DNA of 64,000 nt from Pseudomonas veronii (GCF_001439695.1 NZ_JYLL01000006.1:284434-348433), one strand, 5' to 3'. Numbered from the stretch's first letter, positions 39,219 through 48,442 are shown. Numbers and translations: made by a program. Notes: generated from the sequence alone by a model not told the origin.

Positions 39219-39303
39219 GCTATCGGGGGCAAGCCCCCTCCCACAGTTGACCGCATTCTTTCAGACAAAATGCAGTCAATGTGGGAGGGGGCTTGCCCCC
39301 GAT
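39219..39303. repeat. REP pair after preA
   Basis: Inverted REPs around a spacer with TTGACCGCATTCTTTCAGAC, matching the pair before preT. The two pairs thus flank preTA. Confidence 0.85.
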
Positions 39304-39342
39304 GAGGCCCTCAGCCTCACCACAAGCCTCAAGGCTCAAGCC

Positions 39343-39963
39343 TCAAGGCTCCAACCCAATCCCGCGCAAAATCACACTGGTCACCGTCTGAATCGCCCTC
39401 TCGAACTGCATATCCGACAACGGCTGGTGATCGTTCAGAATCTTCACCTGATGATCAAAGTCAGCGTAGTGCTGGGTCGAGGCCCAGATCATATACAGCA
39501 GGCTCGCCGGCTCGACCGGCAGGATGCGTTTGTCTTCCACCCATTGGCGAATCTTCGCTTCCTTCATCTTGGCCCAGTCGTACAGGCTTTCATCCAGCGC
39601 CTCACCGAGCGTCGGCGCGCCGTGGATGATTTCGTTGGCCCAGACTTTCGACCCATACGGCCGCGTGCGCGAGCGTTGCATCTTGGCGCGGATGTAGCTG
39701 CTGAGCACCACTCGCGGGTCATCGAAGGTTTCGAAACTCAGGGCATCCTGCTTCCACACTTCCAACAGATCGAACAGCACTGCGCTGTACAGCTCGCTCT
39801 TGGTGGTGAAGTAGTAATGCAGGTTGGAACGCGGCAATTGCACTTCGGCGGCAATATCGGCCATGGCGGTGCTGCCATAGCCCTTCTCGGCGAAGATTTT
39901 TTCCGCCGCTAGCAGGATTTTTTCGACGTTGACCCGACGAATTCCGATCTTGTGCTTGCCCAT
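39343..39963 (-). CDS. TetR-family regulator (RutR-like) of pyrimidine catabolism
   Basis: A 206-residue regulator. The N-terminal helix-turn-helix reads KIFAEKGYGSTAMADIAAEV and LPRSNLHYYFTTKSEL. The C-terminal ligand domain resembles the YcdC/RutR type (YGSKVWANEIIHGAPTLG). I start at ATG 39963 (MGKHKIGIRR). It converges with preA and lies at the end of the cluster, so I infer it controls the pyrimidine genes with a pyrimidine as ligand. Confidence 0.9.
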   Translation of the reverse strand: MGKHKIGIRRVNVEKILLAAEKIFAEKGYGSTAMADIAAEVQLPRSNLHYYFTTKSELYSAVLFDLLEVWKQDALSFETFDDPRVVLSSYIRAKMQRSRTRPYGSKVWANEIIHGAPTLGEALDESLYDWAKMKEAKIRQWVEDKRILPVEPASLLYMIWASTQHYADFDHQVKILNDHQPLSDMQFERAIQTVTSVILRGIGLEP

Positions 39964-40078
39964 AAGGGCTCCCCGACAAAGACATAACGGAAAGACTACC
40001 ACCCGCTCTAGATCGGGGCGACAGGAGGAGCCGAAACTTCGTACACTGCCCGTCCTATCCTTTGATTGGTATTGCTCA

Positions 40079-40444
40079 ATGTTGATCAAGAAAACCCTGA
40101 CCACCGTCGCTCTGCTGGCTTCGCTGCTGGGCGCCTCGGCGGCGTTTGCCCATGCTCACCTCAAGAGCGCGACGCCTGCGGCAGACAGCAGCGTCGCGGC
40201 ACCGAACGATGTGCGCCTGACCTTCAGCGAAGGCGTGGAGGCGACCTTTTCCAAGGTTTCCCTGAGCAAGGACGGCACCGAAATCGCAATCAAGGGCCTG
40301 GCAACGCCGGATGCCGACAAGAAAACCCTGGTGGTGACGCCCGCTGCGCCCCTCGCAGCCGGTACCTACAAAGTGGTGTGGAACGCGGTCTCGGTCGACA
40401 CCCACAAGAGCAACGGCGAATACAGCTTCAAGGTCGGCCAATAA
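40079..40444 (+). CDS. copC: Periplasmic copper-binding protein CopC
   Basis: A 121-residue protein with signal peptide ending AAFA/HAHL. The mature N-terminal histidine of HAHLKSATPAAD is a known Cu(II) ligand in CopC proteins, and WNAVSVDTHKSNGEYSFKV at the C-terminus carries the second conserved histidine. The protein lacks the Met-rich Cu(I) loop of the classical CopC, pointing to Cu(II) only. copD follows 3 bp downstream. Confidence 0.94.
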   Translation: MLIKKTLTTVALLASLLGASAAFAHAHLKSATPAADSSVAAPNDVRLTFSEGVEATFSKVSLSKDGTEIAIKGLATPDADKKTLVVTPAAPLAAGTYKVVWNAVSVDTHKSNGEYSFKVGQ

Positions 40445-40447
40445 CCT

Positions 40448-41305
40448 ATGGCGACGCTGCTGGTGCTGTGCCGTTTCCTGCATTTCATCGTCGTCTTGTT
40501 GATGTTCGGGGCCTGTGTATTCAGGCCCTGGCTGATGGGCAATGCACCGCAGTTGGCGCTGGACCGGCAAGTGCTGCGTATCAGCCGAGCACTGGCCTGG
40601 CTCGGGCTCGGCTCCGGCGTGGCCTGGTTGCTGCTGATCACGGTCAGCATGGCCGGCAGTTGGGACGCCGCACTGCAACCGGCCACTGTGCAATTGGTGC
40701 TGGGCAAGACCTTTTTCGGCCAAGTGTGGCTCTGGCATCTGCTGCTCAACGTGCTGCTGTTGATCGCCTTGATCAAACCCTGGTCGGCGTTGCGCCTGCC
40801 CTTGATCGGCCTGCTGCTGGCGACCCTGGCCCCGGTCGGTCACGGCGCCATGCTCAACGGGCTCAGCGGCCAGTTGCTGATCCTCAATCAGGTCGTCCAC
40901 CTGGCGTGCGTGGGCGCCTGGCTTGGCGGTCTGCTGCTGTTGGTATTGATCCTGCGCCAACCGCAGCGCCATGGGCTGGAGCCGATTCTGCGGCGTTTCA
41001 GCGGCGCGGGTTATGGCCTGGTCGCCGGCTTACTGGTCACCGGCTTGATCAACGTGCGTGTATTGACCGGGCAACTGTGGCCCACCCCGCTGTTCAACGG
41101 TTTCGCCCTGATTCTGCTGATCAAGGCGATGCTGGTGCTGGGCATGTTGGCCCTGGCGCTGCTGAACCGCTTGCGTATCGAGCGCTGCGAACAACGACTG
41201 GAGACCTTGAAGGCCAGTGTGACGGCTGAATGGTTACTAGGTATTTCAGCGGTAGCCGCCGTCTCCCTCCTCGGCACGCTGCCCCCGATGGCGATGGCCG
41301 GCTGA
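40448..41305 (+). CDS. copD: Copper homeostasis membrane protein CopD
   Basis: A 285-residue inner-membrane protein with about eight helices. Conserved histidines occur in CRFLHFIVVLL, PVGHGAML and NQVVHLACVGAWLGGL. It works with CopC in copper uptake to the cytoplasm. It is translationally linked to copC. Confidence 0.93.
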   Translation: MATLLVLCRFLHFIVVLLMFGACVFRPWLMGNAPQLALDRQVLRISRALAWLGLGSGVAWLLLITVSMAGSWDAALQPATVQLVLGKTFFGQVWLWHLLLNVLLLIALIKPWSALRLPLIGLLLATLAPVGHGAMLNGLSGQLLILNQVVHLACVGAWLGGLLLLVLILRQPQRHGLEPILRRFSGAGYGLVAGLLVTGLINVRVLTGQLWPTPLFNGFALILLIKAMLVLGMLALALLNRLRIERCEQRLETLKASVTAEWLLGISAVAAVSLLGTLPPMAMAG

Positions 41306-41378
41306 ATCCATAGTCAGCTTCCCCACTGGCCCACGACCACTTCTGCTCAGTGAAGCGTAGTCATCGTATAACTTCTGA

Positions 41379-41407
41379 TTGACAAGCCACAAAAACCCCG
41401 CAAATAT
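41379..41407 (+). promoter_or_regulatory. Candidate promoter of the uronate porin gene
   Basis: TTGACA (41379-41384) and AAATAT (41402-41407) with 17 bp between them. The -35 is perfect; the -10 is weak (3 of 6). The operator-like site at 41418 follows directly. Confidence 0.4.
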
Positions 41408-41417
41408 CGCCCCAATG

Positions 41418-41428
41418 TTGTACGACGA
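41418..41428 (+). promoter_or_regulatory. Candidate FadR-type GntR operator upstream of the porin gene
   Basis: TTGTACGACGA fits TNGTNNNACNA, the FadR-subfamily consensus, at every fixed base. It lies in the longer imperfect palindrome TTGTACGAC...GTATGACAA (41418-41438), 35-55 bp before the porin start. A related site lies before udh. Confidence 0.5.
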
Positions 41429-41472
41429 CGTATGACAAATAATAAAAACAACAAACCCAAGGGAGCGTCACT

Positions 41473-42735
41473 GTGCGTCCATCCGCCCGCAATTCCTCCT
41501 CGCGTCTCGGCCTTATCGGCCTCGGCAGCCTGGCTTTCACCCTGCCCCTCATCGCCCAGGCCGAAGGGTTTGTCGACGACGCCAAGGCCACGCTCAACTT
41601 ACGCAACGCCTACTTCAACCGCAATTTCACCAACCCGTCCAACCCCCAGGCCAAGGCCCAAGAGTGGACGCAGAACTTCATCCTCGACGCCAAATCCGGC
41701 TACACCCAGGGCACCGTGGGCTTCGGGATTGATGTGCTGGGCCTGTACTCGCAAAAGCTCGACGGCGGCAAAGGTACCGCCGGCACCCAGTTGCTGCCGG
41801 TTCACGACGACGGTCGCCCCGCCGACAACTTCGGGCGCCTGGGCGTGGCGCTGAAAACCAAGCTGTCGAAGACCGAACTGAAAGTCGGCGAATGGATGCC
41901 CGTGCTGCCGATTTTGCGTTCCGACGATGGCCGTTCCCTGCCGCAAACCTTCCAGGGCGGCCAGGTCACCTCCAATGAAATCGCCGGCCTGACCCTCTAC
42001 GGCGGGCAGTTTCGCGGCAACAGCCCGCGCAACGATGCGAGCATGGAAGACATGTTCATGAACGGCAAAGCCGCCTTCACCTCAGACCGCTTCAACTTCG
42101 GCGGCGCCGAATACACCTTCAACGACAAGCGCACCCAGGTCGGCCTGTGGTACGCCGAACTGACCGACATCTACCAACAGCAGTACCTCAACCTGACCCA
42201 CAGCCAGCCGCTGGGCGACTGGACCCTGGGCGCCAACCTCGGCTTCTTCAACGGCAAGGAAGACGGCAGCGCCCTGGCCGGCGACCTCGACAACAAAACC
42301 GCGTTCGCCCTGCTCTCGGCCAAATACGGCGCTAACACCTTCTACGTCGGCCTGCAGAAACTCAGCGGCGACAGCGCATGGATGCGGGTCAACGGCACCA
42401 GCGGCGGCACCCTGGCCAACGACAGCTACAACGCCAGCTACGACAACGCCAAGGAGAAATCCTGGCAACTGCGCCACGACTTCAACTTCGCGGCGCTCGG
42501 CGTTCCGGGTCTGACCCTGATGAACCGCTACATCAGCGGCAGTAACGTCCACACCGGCACGATCACCGATGGCAAGGAATGGGGCCGCGAATCGGAACTG
42601 GCCTACACGGTGCAGAGCGGTGTTCTGAAGAACCTCAACGTGCGCTGGCGCAATTCTACCATGCGCCGGGACTTCAGCAATAACGAGTTCGATGAGAACC
42701 GGGTCTTCGTCAGCTACCCGATTTCGTTGCTTTAA
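41473..42735 (+). CDS. OprD-family outer-membrane porin (probable uronate porin)
   Basis: A 420-residue porin with signal peptide ending IAQA/EG. The mature protein begins FVDDAKATLNLRNAYFNRNF, a hallmark of the OprD family, and includes KVGEWMPVLPILRSDDGRSLPQTF (key part VGEWMPVLP). An 18-strand barrel ends in VFVSYPISLL. The start codon is GTG 41473 with GGGAG upstream. Its position ahead of uronate dehydrogenase suggests passage of glucuronate/galacturonate or aldarates. Confidence 0.93.
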   Translation: MRPSARNSSSRLGLIGLGSLAFTLPLIAQAEGFVDDAKATLNLRNAYFNRNFTNPSNPQAKAQEWTQNFILDAKSGYTQGTVGFGIDVLGLYSQKLDGGKGTAGTQLLPVHDDGRPADNFGRLGVALKTKLSKTELKVGEWMPVLPILRSDDGRSLPQTFQGGQVTSNEIAGLTLYGGQFRGNSPRNDASMEDMFMNGKAAFTSDRFNFGGAEYTFNDKRTQVGLWYAELTDIYQQQYLNLTHSQPLGDWTLGANLGFFNGKEDGSALAGDLDNKTAFALLSAKYGANTFYVGLQKLSGDSAWMRVNGTSGGTLANDSYNASYDNAKEKSWQLRHDFNFAALGVPGLTLMNRYISGSNVHTGTITDGKEWGRESELAYTVQSGVLKNLNVRWRNSTMRRDFSNNEFDENRVFVSYPISLL

Positions 42736-42760
42736 AGATCTAAAACCCGGGCACATCCAT

Positions 42761-42849
42761 TGTGGGAGGGGGCTTGCTCCCGATGACGGTGTATCAGGCA
42801 ATGTCTCTGTGACTGACCCACAGCCATCGGGGGCAAGCCCCCTCCCACA
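42761..42849. repeat. REPIN between porin and uronate dehydrogenase genes
   Basis: Inverted REPs (TGTGGGAGGGGGCTTGCTCC ... GGGGGCAAGCCCCCTCCCAC). It separates the porin gene from the catabolic genes, which have their own operator-like site just downstream. Confidence 0.85.
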
Positions 42850-42884
42850 TTGACAAGCGGGGACTCTCTAACAATACTTCGGCA

Positions 42885-42895
42885 TAGTCATACGA
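42885..42895 (+). promoter_or_regulatory. Candidate FadR-type GntR operator upstream of udh
   Basis: TAGTCATACGA matches TNGTNNNACNA at every fixed base and resembles the site before the porin gene. It lies 27 bp before the udh start. No GntR gene is present in the window. Confidence 0.5.
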
Positions 42896-42922
42896 CAACC
42901 TACAACAAAAACTGGAATCCAG

Positions 42923-43738
42923 ATGACCACCACTACCCCAGCGCCCTTCAACCGCCTCCTCCTCACCGGTGCCGCCGGCGGCCTCGGCAAAGTGCTACGC
43001 GAACGCCTGCGGCCGTATGCCCAGGTGCTGCGCCTGTCGGATATCGTCGACATGGCCCCCGCCGGCGCCAATGAAGAAGTGCAGCCCTGCGACCTGTCCG
43101 ACAAACACGCGGTACACCATCTGGTCGAAGGCGTCGACGCCATCCTGCATTTCGGTGGCGTATCCGTGGAGCGCTCGTTCGAAGAAGTCCTCGGCGCCAA
43201 TATCTGCGGGATTTTTCACATCTACGAAGCCGCCCGCCGCCATGGCGTCAAGCGCGTGATTTTCGCCAGCTCCAACCATGTGATCGGCTTCTATCAACAG
43301 GGCGAGCACCTCGACGCCCACTCGCCGCGTCGCCCGGACAGTTACTACGGGCTGTCCAAGTCCTACGGCGAAGACATGGCCAGCTTCTACTTCGACCGCT
43401 ACGGCATCGAGACCGTGAGCATCCGCATCGGCTCGTCGTTCCCCGAACCGCAGAACCGCCGGATGATGCACACCTGGCTGAGCTTCGATGACCTGACCCA
43501 ACTGCTCGAACGCGCGCTGTACACGCCGAACGTCGGCCACACCGTGGTCTACGGCATGTCGGCCAACCTCGACACCTGGTGGGACAACCGCTACGCCGCA
43601 CACCTGGGCTTCACCCCCAAAGACAGCTCCGAAGTTTTCCGCGCCCAGGTCGAGCGCCAGCCGCCGCTGGCCGCCGACGACCCGGCCAAGGTCTACCAGG
43701 GCGGTGCGTTCTGCGCCGCCGGGCCGTTCGGTGACTGA
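42923..43738 (+). CDS. udh: Uronate dehydrogenase (NAD)
   Basis: A 271-residue extended short-chain dehydrogenase that oxidises D-glucuronate and D-galacturonate to the aldaro-lactones. It has the dinucleotide motif LLTGAAGGLGKVLR, the FASSNHVIGFY segment with the conserved Ser, and the YYGLSKSYGED active site (YxxxK). C-terminal WWDNRYAAHLGF is characteristic of Udh. It is followed by the lactonase and TRAP transporter genes. Confidence 0.93.
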   Translation: MTTTTPAPFNRLLLTGAAGGLGKVLRERLRPYAQVLRLSDIVDMAPAGANEEVQPCDLSDKHAVHHLVEGVDAILHFGGVSVERSFEEVLGANICGIFHIYEAARRHGVKRVIFASSNHVIGFYQQGEHLDAHSPRRPDSYYGLSKSYGEDMASFYFDRYGIETVSIRIGSSFPEPQNRRMMHTWLSFDDLTQLLERALYTPNVGHTVVYGMSANLDTWWDNRYAAHLGFTPKDSSEVFRAQVERQPPLAADDPAKVYQGGAFCAAGPFGD

Positions 43739-43768
43739 CGTCACACTAACCCAAGGGAGTGAGTTGCC

Positions 43769-44644
43769 ATGACCGCTGAATTGATTGTCGACGCCCGCAA
43801 CGCCGTAGGCGAATGCCCGGTGTGGGTGCCCGAAGAAAACGCCCTGTACTGGGTGGATATTCCCAACGGCGGCCTGCAACGCTGGAGCGCCGCCACCGGC
43901 CATATCGACGCGTGGAAAGCCCCGCAGATGCTCGCCTGCATTGCCCGCACCGATGCGGGCAACTGGGTCGCCGGGATGGAAAGCGGCTTTTTCCAGCTCA
44001 CCGCGCACAACGACGGCAGCCTCGACACCACGCCCCTGGCCGAGGTCGCGCACCCGCGCGCGGGCATGCGCCTGAACGATGGGCGCTGCGATCGCCAGGG
44101 CCGGTTCTGGGCCGGCAGCATGGTGCGGGACATGAGCGCAAATGCGCCCGCAGGCATCCTCTACCGTTACGCGTCGGGCGCCGCGCCGCATGCGCAGTTG
44201 GACGGTTTTATCACCCTCAATGGCCTGGCCTTCAGCCCCGATGGCCGCACGATGTATGTCTCGGACTCGCACCCGCTGGTGCAACAGATCTGGGCTTTCG
44301 ACTACGACACCGACACCGGCACACCGTCCAACCGCCGCGTGTTTGTCGACATGCAGCCACACCAAGGCCGCCCTGACGGCGCGGCCGTGGATGTCGACGG
44401 CGGCTACTGGATCTGCGCCAACGACGCCGGCCTGATCCACCGCTTCACCCCCGACGGTCGCCTGGACCGCTCCCTGCGCGTGCCGGTGAAAAAACCCAGC
44501 ATGTGCGCCTTTGGCGGCAGTCGCCTGGACACCCTGTTCGTCACCTCGATCCGTGACGACCAGAGCGAGCAGTCGCTGTCCGGCGGCGTATTCGCCCTCA
44601 ACCCCGGCACGACAGGACTGCCCGAACCCCGCTTCGCCCTCTAG
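43769..44644 (+). CDS. SMP-30/gluconolactonase-family aldarolactonase
   Basis: A 291-residue six-bladed propeller that should hydrolyse the lactone made by Udh. Metal-ligand segments are ARNAVGECPVWVPEE (Glu), RLNDGRCDRQGRFWAGSM (Asn/Asp region), TLNGLAFSPDGRTMYVSDS and GRPDGAAVDVDGGYW. It starts 30 bp after udh, with GGGAG before the ATG. Confidence 0.92.
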   Translation: MTAELIVDARNAVGECPVWVPEENALYWVDIPNGGLQRWSAATGHIDAWKAPQMLACIARTDAGNWVAGMESGFFQLTAHNDGSLDTTPLAEVAHPRAGMRLNDGRCDRQGRFWAGSMVRDMSANAPAGILYRYASGAAPHAQLDGFITLNGLAFSPDGRTMYVSDSHPLVQQIWAFDYDTDTGTPSNRRVFVDMQPHQGRPDGAAVDVDGGYWICANDAGLIHRFTPDGRLDRSLRVPVKKPSMCAFGGSRLDTLFVTSIRDDQSEQSLSGGVFALNPGTTGLPEPRFAL

Positions 44645-44695
44645 CTGCATCGCTGTGCCTTGAATACAACAATAACAAGACAGGAGTGACCGCTC

Positions 44696-45658
44696 ATGGA
44701 CTTCAAACGCACCTTGCTCGCCGCCGCAATCTTCACCCTCAGCAGCGCCGCCCACGCGCTGGAAATCAAATTCGCCGACATCCACCCCGCCGGCTACCCC
44801 ACCGTCGTGGCCGAAGAGAACATGGGCAAGGCCCTCACCCAAGAAAGCAACGGCGAACTGACCTTCAAGTACTTCCCCGGGGGCGTCCTGGGTTCGGAAA
44901 AAGAAGTCGTCGAACAAGCCCAGGTCGGCGCGATCCAGATGACCCGGGTCAGCCTCGGCATCGTCGGCCCGGTGGTGCCGGACGTGAACGTGTTCAACCT
45001 GCCATTCGTGTTCCGCGACCAGGCGCATATGCGCAAAGTCATCGACGGCGAGATCGGCGATGAAATCCTCGCCAAGATCACCAACTCCGAATTCGGCCTG
45101 GTCGCCCTGGCCTGGATGGACGGCGGCACGCGCAACCTCTACAGCAAAAAACCGGTGCGCAAGATCGAAGACCTCAAGGGCATGAAGATTCGCGTGCAGG
45201 GCAACCCGCTGTTCATCGATGCCTTCAACGCCATGGGTGCCAACGGTATCGCCATGGACACCGGCGAGATCTTCAGTGCCTTGCAGACCGGGGTGATCGA
45301 CGGTGCCGAGAACAACCCACCCACCCTGCTGGAACACAACCACTTTCAGAACGCCAAGTACTACACCCTCACCGAGCACCTGATCCTGCCCGAGCCGATC
45401 GTGATGTCGAAAATCACCTGGAACAAGCTCACCCCCGCGCAACAGCTCATGGTGAAAAACGCCGCCAAGGCCGCCCAGGCCGATGAGCGTGTGCTGTGGG
45501 ATAAAAAATCCGCCAGCAGCGAGGAAAAACTCAAGGCGGCCGGCGTGGAGTTCATCCGCGTCGACAAACAGCCCTTCTACGACGCCACCGCCGCGGTTCG
45601 CGCCAAGTACGGCGCGCCTTACGCCGATATCATCGCGCGCATCGACGCCGTTCAATAA
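44696..45658 (+). CDS. dctP: TRAP transporter substrate-binding protein, DctP family
   Basis: A 320-residue periplasmic receptor with signal peptide ending AAHA/LE. Features are the PGGVLGSEKEVVEQAQ and MKIRVQGNPLFIDAF segments, with the conserved arginine that binds the ligand carboxylate, and QTGVIDGAENNPPT. Context points to glucuronate/galacturonate as ligand. The DctQ and DctM genes follow. Confidence 0.95.
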   Translation: MDFKRTLLAAAIFTLSSAAHALEIKFADIHPAGYPTVVAEENMGKALTQESNGELTFKYFPGGVLGSEKEVVEQAQVGAIQMTRVSLGIVGPVVPDVNVFNLPFVFRDQAHMRKVIDGEIGDEILAKITNSEFGLVALAWMDGGTRNLYSKKPVRKIEDLKGMKIRVQGNPLFIDAFNAMGANGIAMDTGEIFSALQTGVIDGAENNPPTLLEHNHFQNAKYYTLTEHLILPEPIVMSKITWNKLTPAQQLMVKNAAKAAQADERVLWDKKSASSEEKLKAAGVEFIRVDKQPFYDATAAVRAKYGAPYADIIARIDAVQ

Positions 45659-45724
45659 CCCGCCCTGCCTCTCGCATAAGGCCCGGCGCGGTCGGCATCG
45701 ACGCGCCCGGTCACGGTGAACGCC

Positions 45725-46252
45725 ATGAAGAATCTAGTGCTGCGCATCAACGACCGCCTCTACATGACCTGTATCTGGGTCGCCGGCCTCTCGGTCCTCG
45801 GGGTAGCGCTGATCATCCCCTGGGGCATCTTCGCCCGCTACATCCTCGGCACCGGCTCCAGCTGGCCGGAGCCCACCGCCATCCTGCTGATGCTGGTGTT
45901 CACCTTTATCGGCGCCGCCGCCAGCTACCGCGCCGGGGCGCATATGTCGGTGGCGATGATCACCGACCGCCTGCCTGCGCGCCAACGCCAGGTTGTCGGC
46001 ATCCTCTCGCAACTGCTGATGGGCACCATCTGCCTGTTCATGACCATTTGGGGCAGCAAGCTGTGCCTGTCCACCTGGAACCAGTTCATGAGCGCCATCC
46101 CCACCCTGCGCGTGGGCATCACCTACATGCCGATCCCGATCGGCGGGTTGCTGACCCTGGTCTTCGTGGTGGAAAAACTCGTGCTCGGTGACCAGAGCAA
46201 CCGACGGGTCGTGCGCTTCGATCTGGTTGAAGAAAGCGAAGGGGCTGCCTGA
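45725..46252 (+). CDS. dctQ: TRAP transporter small membrane subunit, DctQ family
   Basis: A 175-residue protein with four predicted helices (e.g. ARYILGTGSSWPEP, key DctQ loop) that links the binding protein to DctM. I prefer ATG 45725 over GTG 45716 because GGTGA is then properly placed. It is separated from dctM by 1 bp. Confidence 0.93.
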   Translation: MKNLVLRINDRLYMTCIWVAGLSVLGVALIIPWGIFARYILGTGSSWPEPTAILLMLVFTFIGAAASYRAGAHMSVAMITDRLPARQRQVVGILSQLLMGTICLFMTIWGSKLCLSTWNQFMSAIPTLRVGITYMPIPIGGLLTLVFVVEKLVLGDQSNRRVVRFDLVEESEGAA

Positions 46253-46253
46253 T

Positions 46254-47534
46254 ATGGACGCATTGATTCTGTTGGGCAGCTTTGTCGGCTTGATCCTGAT
46301 CGGCATGCCAGTGGCCTATGCCCTGGGCCTGTCGGCGTTGATCGGCGCGTGGTGGATCGACATTCCGTACCAGGCCCTGATGATTCAGATCGCTGGCGGG
46401 GTGAACAAGTTTTCGCTGATGGCGATTCCGTTCTTCGTGCTGGCCGGCGCGATCATGGCCGAGGGCGGCATGTCGCGGCGGCTGGTGGCGTTCGCCGGGG
46501 TGCTGGTGGGTTTTGTGCGCGGCGGCTTGTCCCTGGTGAACATCATGGCCTCGACGTTTTTCGGTGCGATCTCCGGCTCCTCGGTGGCCGACACCGCCTC
46601 GGTCGGCTCGGTGCTGATCCCGGAAATGGAGCGCCGTGGCTACCCCCGGGAGTTCGCCACGGCGGTGACCATCAGCGGCTCGGTGCAAGCACTGTTGACC
46701 CCGCCCAGCCACAACTCGGTGCTCTACTCCCTGGCGGCGGGCGGCACGGTGTCGATCGCCTCGCTGTTCATGGCCGGCGTGGTCCCGGGCCTGCTGATGA
46801 GCGCGTGCCTGATGGTGCTGTGCCTGATCTTCGCGAAGAAGCGCGACTACCCCAAGGGCGAAGTCATCCCGCTCAAGCAAGCGCTGAAAATCTGCGCCGA
46901 CGCACTGTGGGGCCTGATGGCCATGGTGATCATCCTCGGCGGCATCCTGTCGGGCATCTTCACCGCCACCGAGTCCGCCGCGATCGCGGTGCTGTGGGCA
47001 TTCTTCGTGACCATGTTCATCTACCGCGACTACAAATGGAACGAGCTGCCCAAGCTGATGCACCGCACGGTACGCACCATTTCCATCGTGATGATCCTGA
47101 TCGCCTTCGCGGCCAGCTTCGGCTACATCATGACCCTGATGCAGATCCCGGCGAAGATCACCACGCTGTTTCTGACCCTGTCGGACAACCGCTACGTGAT
47201 CCTGATGTGCATCAACGTCATGCTGCTGTTGCTCGGCACGGTGATGGACATGGCGCCGCTGATTTTGATCCTCACGCCGATCCTGCTGCCGGTGGTGCTC
47301 GGCATCGGCGTCGACCCGGTTCACTTCGGCATGATCATGCTGGTCAACCTCGGCATCGGCCTGATCACTCCACCGGTCGGCGCGGTGCTGTTCGTGGGAG
47401 CGGCGGTGGGCAAGGTGAGCATCGAGAACACCGTGAAGGCGCTGCTGCCGTTCTATGGCGTGCTGTTTTTGGTGCTGATCGCGGTGACTTACATTCCGGC
47501 GTTATCGCTGTGGCTGCCAGGGCTGGTGCTGTGA
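46254..47534 (+). CDS. dctM: TRAP transporter large permease subunit, DctM family
   Basis: A 426-residue, roughly 12-helix sodium-coupled permease. Typical segments are AIPFFVLAGAIMAEGGMSRR, GAISGSSVADTASVGS and NLGIGLITPPVGAVLFVG. Its stop codon overlaps the next start by one base (TGATG), so the epimerase is translationally coupled. Confidence 0.95.
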   Translation: MDALILLGSFVGLILIGMPVAYALGLSALIGAWWIDIPYQALMIQIAGGVNKFSLMAIPFFVLAGAIMAEGGMSRRLVAFAGVLVGFVRGGLSLVNIMASTFFGAISGSSVADTASVGSVLIPEMERRGYPREFATAVTISGSVQALLTPPSHNSVLYSLAAGGTVSIASLFMAGVVPGLLMSACLMVLCLIFAKKRDYPKGEVIPLKQALKICADALWGLMAMVIILGGILSGIFTATESAAIAVLWAFFVTMFIYRDYKWNELPKLMHRTVRTISIVMILIAFAASFGYIMTLMQIPAKITTLFLTLSDNRYVILMCINVMLLLLGTVMDMAPLILILTPILLPVVLGIGVDPVHFGMIMLVNLGIGLITPPVGAVLFVGAAVGKVSIENTVKALLPFYGVLFLVLIAVTYIPALSLWLPGLVL

Positions 47535-48442
47535 TGCTGATTGAACTGGAAGATCACCTGACCCACCTCACCCTCGCCCCGGCCGTGGGCGGCAGCATCG
47601 TCAACTGGCGCGTGCGCGCCAGCGGCCAGCCCCTGCTGCGGCCTAGCGATCAAGCGGCGCTGGACAGCGGCCTGCCCGGCAAACTGGCCTGCTATCCCCT
47701 CGCGCCGTGGTCCAATCGCATTGCCAACGGCGGTTTCGACACGCCCGCCGGCTGGCTGGCACTCACGCCCAACAGCGCGACCGATCCGCTGCCGATTCAC
47801 GGTTCGGCCTGGCAACAGGCGTGGCGCGTGGTCAGCCAGTCGGCGGATGAAGTGCTGCTTGCGCTGGAATGCGCCACGCCGTTCGCCTATCGCGCCGAGC
47901 AGCGGTTTGGGTTGAGCAACGGCGTGTTGAGTATCGGGCTGAGCGTGACGCATCTGGCCGAAGCCGCCGCGTGGCACGGTTTGGGCTTGCATCCTTACTT
48001 CCCGCGCCGGGCGGGTACGCGGTTGCAGGCCAAGGCTGGGCAGGTATGGATGAGTGATGCGTCCAAGCTGCCGACGGCGCTGGCACCTGTACACGCCGAT
48101 TGGGATTTCCAACAGCTCAAGGGATTGCCCCAAGCGTTGGTCGACAACGGGTTTTGCCAGTGGGACGGGCATTGCCGGATCGAACAGCCGGAGCTGGGTT
48201 ATGCCCTGGAATGCCAGGCCACCGGCGCCGATTACTTCTTGCTGTACTGCCCGCCGGGGCTGGGGTTCTTCTGCATCGAGCCGGTGAGCCATCCGGTGAA
48301 TGCCCATCACTTACCGGGCAGGCCGGGCCTGAAACTGCTGGAGCACAACCAGTCGACCCAACTCAATTTCACCCTGAAATACATTCCAACTGTGGGAGGG
48401 GGCTTGCCCCCGATGGCAGTGTGTCAGCCACTACATGCATGA
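47534..48442 (+). CDS. Aldose 1-epimerase family protein (sugar/uronate mutarotase)
   Basis: A 302-residue galactose-mutarotase-fold protein. Catalytic-type residues lie in LPIHGSAWQQAW (His), GLGLHPYFPR (His) and FFCIEPVSHPVNA (Glu). In this operon it probably interconverts anomers of uronic acids before Udh. The last 17 codons or so (from VGGGLPPMAV to the stop) are encoded by the left arm of a REPIN at 48391, so the native stop seems to have been replaced and the protein carries a REP-derived tail. Confidence 0.88.
   Translation: MLIELEDHLTHLTLAPAVGGSIVNWRVRASGQPLLRPSDQAALDSGLPGKLACYPLAPWSNRIANGGFDTPAGWLALTPNSATDPLPIHGSAWQQAWRVVSQSADEVLLALECATPFAYRAEQRFGLSNGVLSIGLSVTHLAEAAAWHGLGLHPYFPRRAGTRLQAKAGQVWMSDASKLPTALAPVHADWDFQQLKGLPQALVDNGFCQWDGHCRIEQPELGYALECQATGADYFLLYCPPGLGFFCIEPVSHPVNAHHLPGRPGLKLLEHNQSTQLNFTLKYIPTVGGGLPPMAVCQPLHA

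Noticed and set aside
46349..47533. Frame extending the epimerase gene upstream through dctM
   Set aside because: It is an out-of-frame reading of dctM; the epimerase fold starts at ATG 47534, which overlaps the dctM stop.
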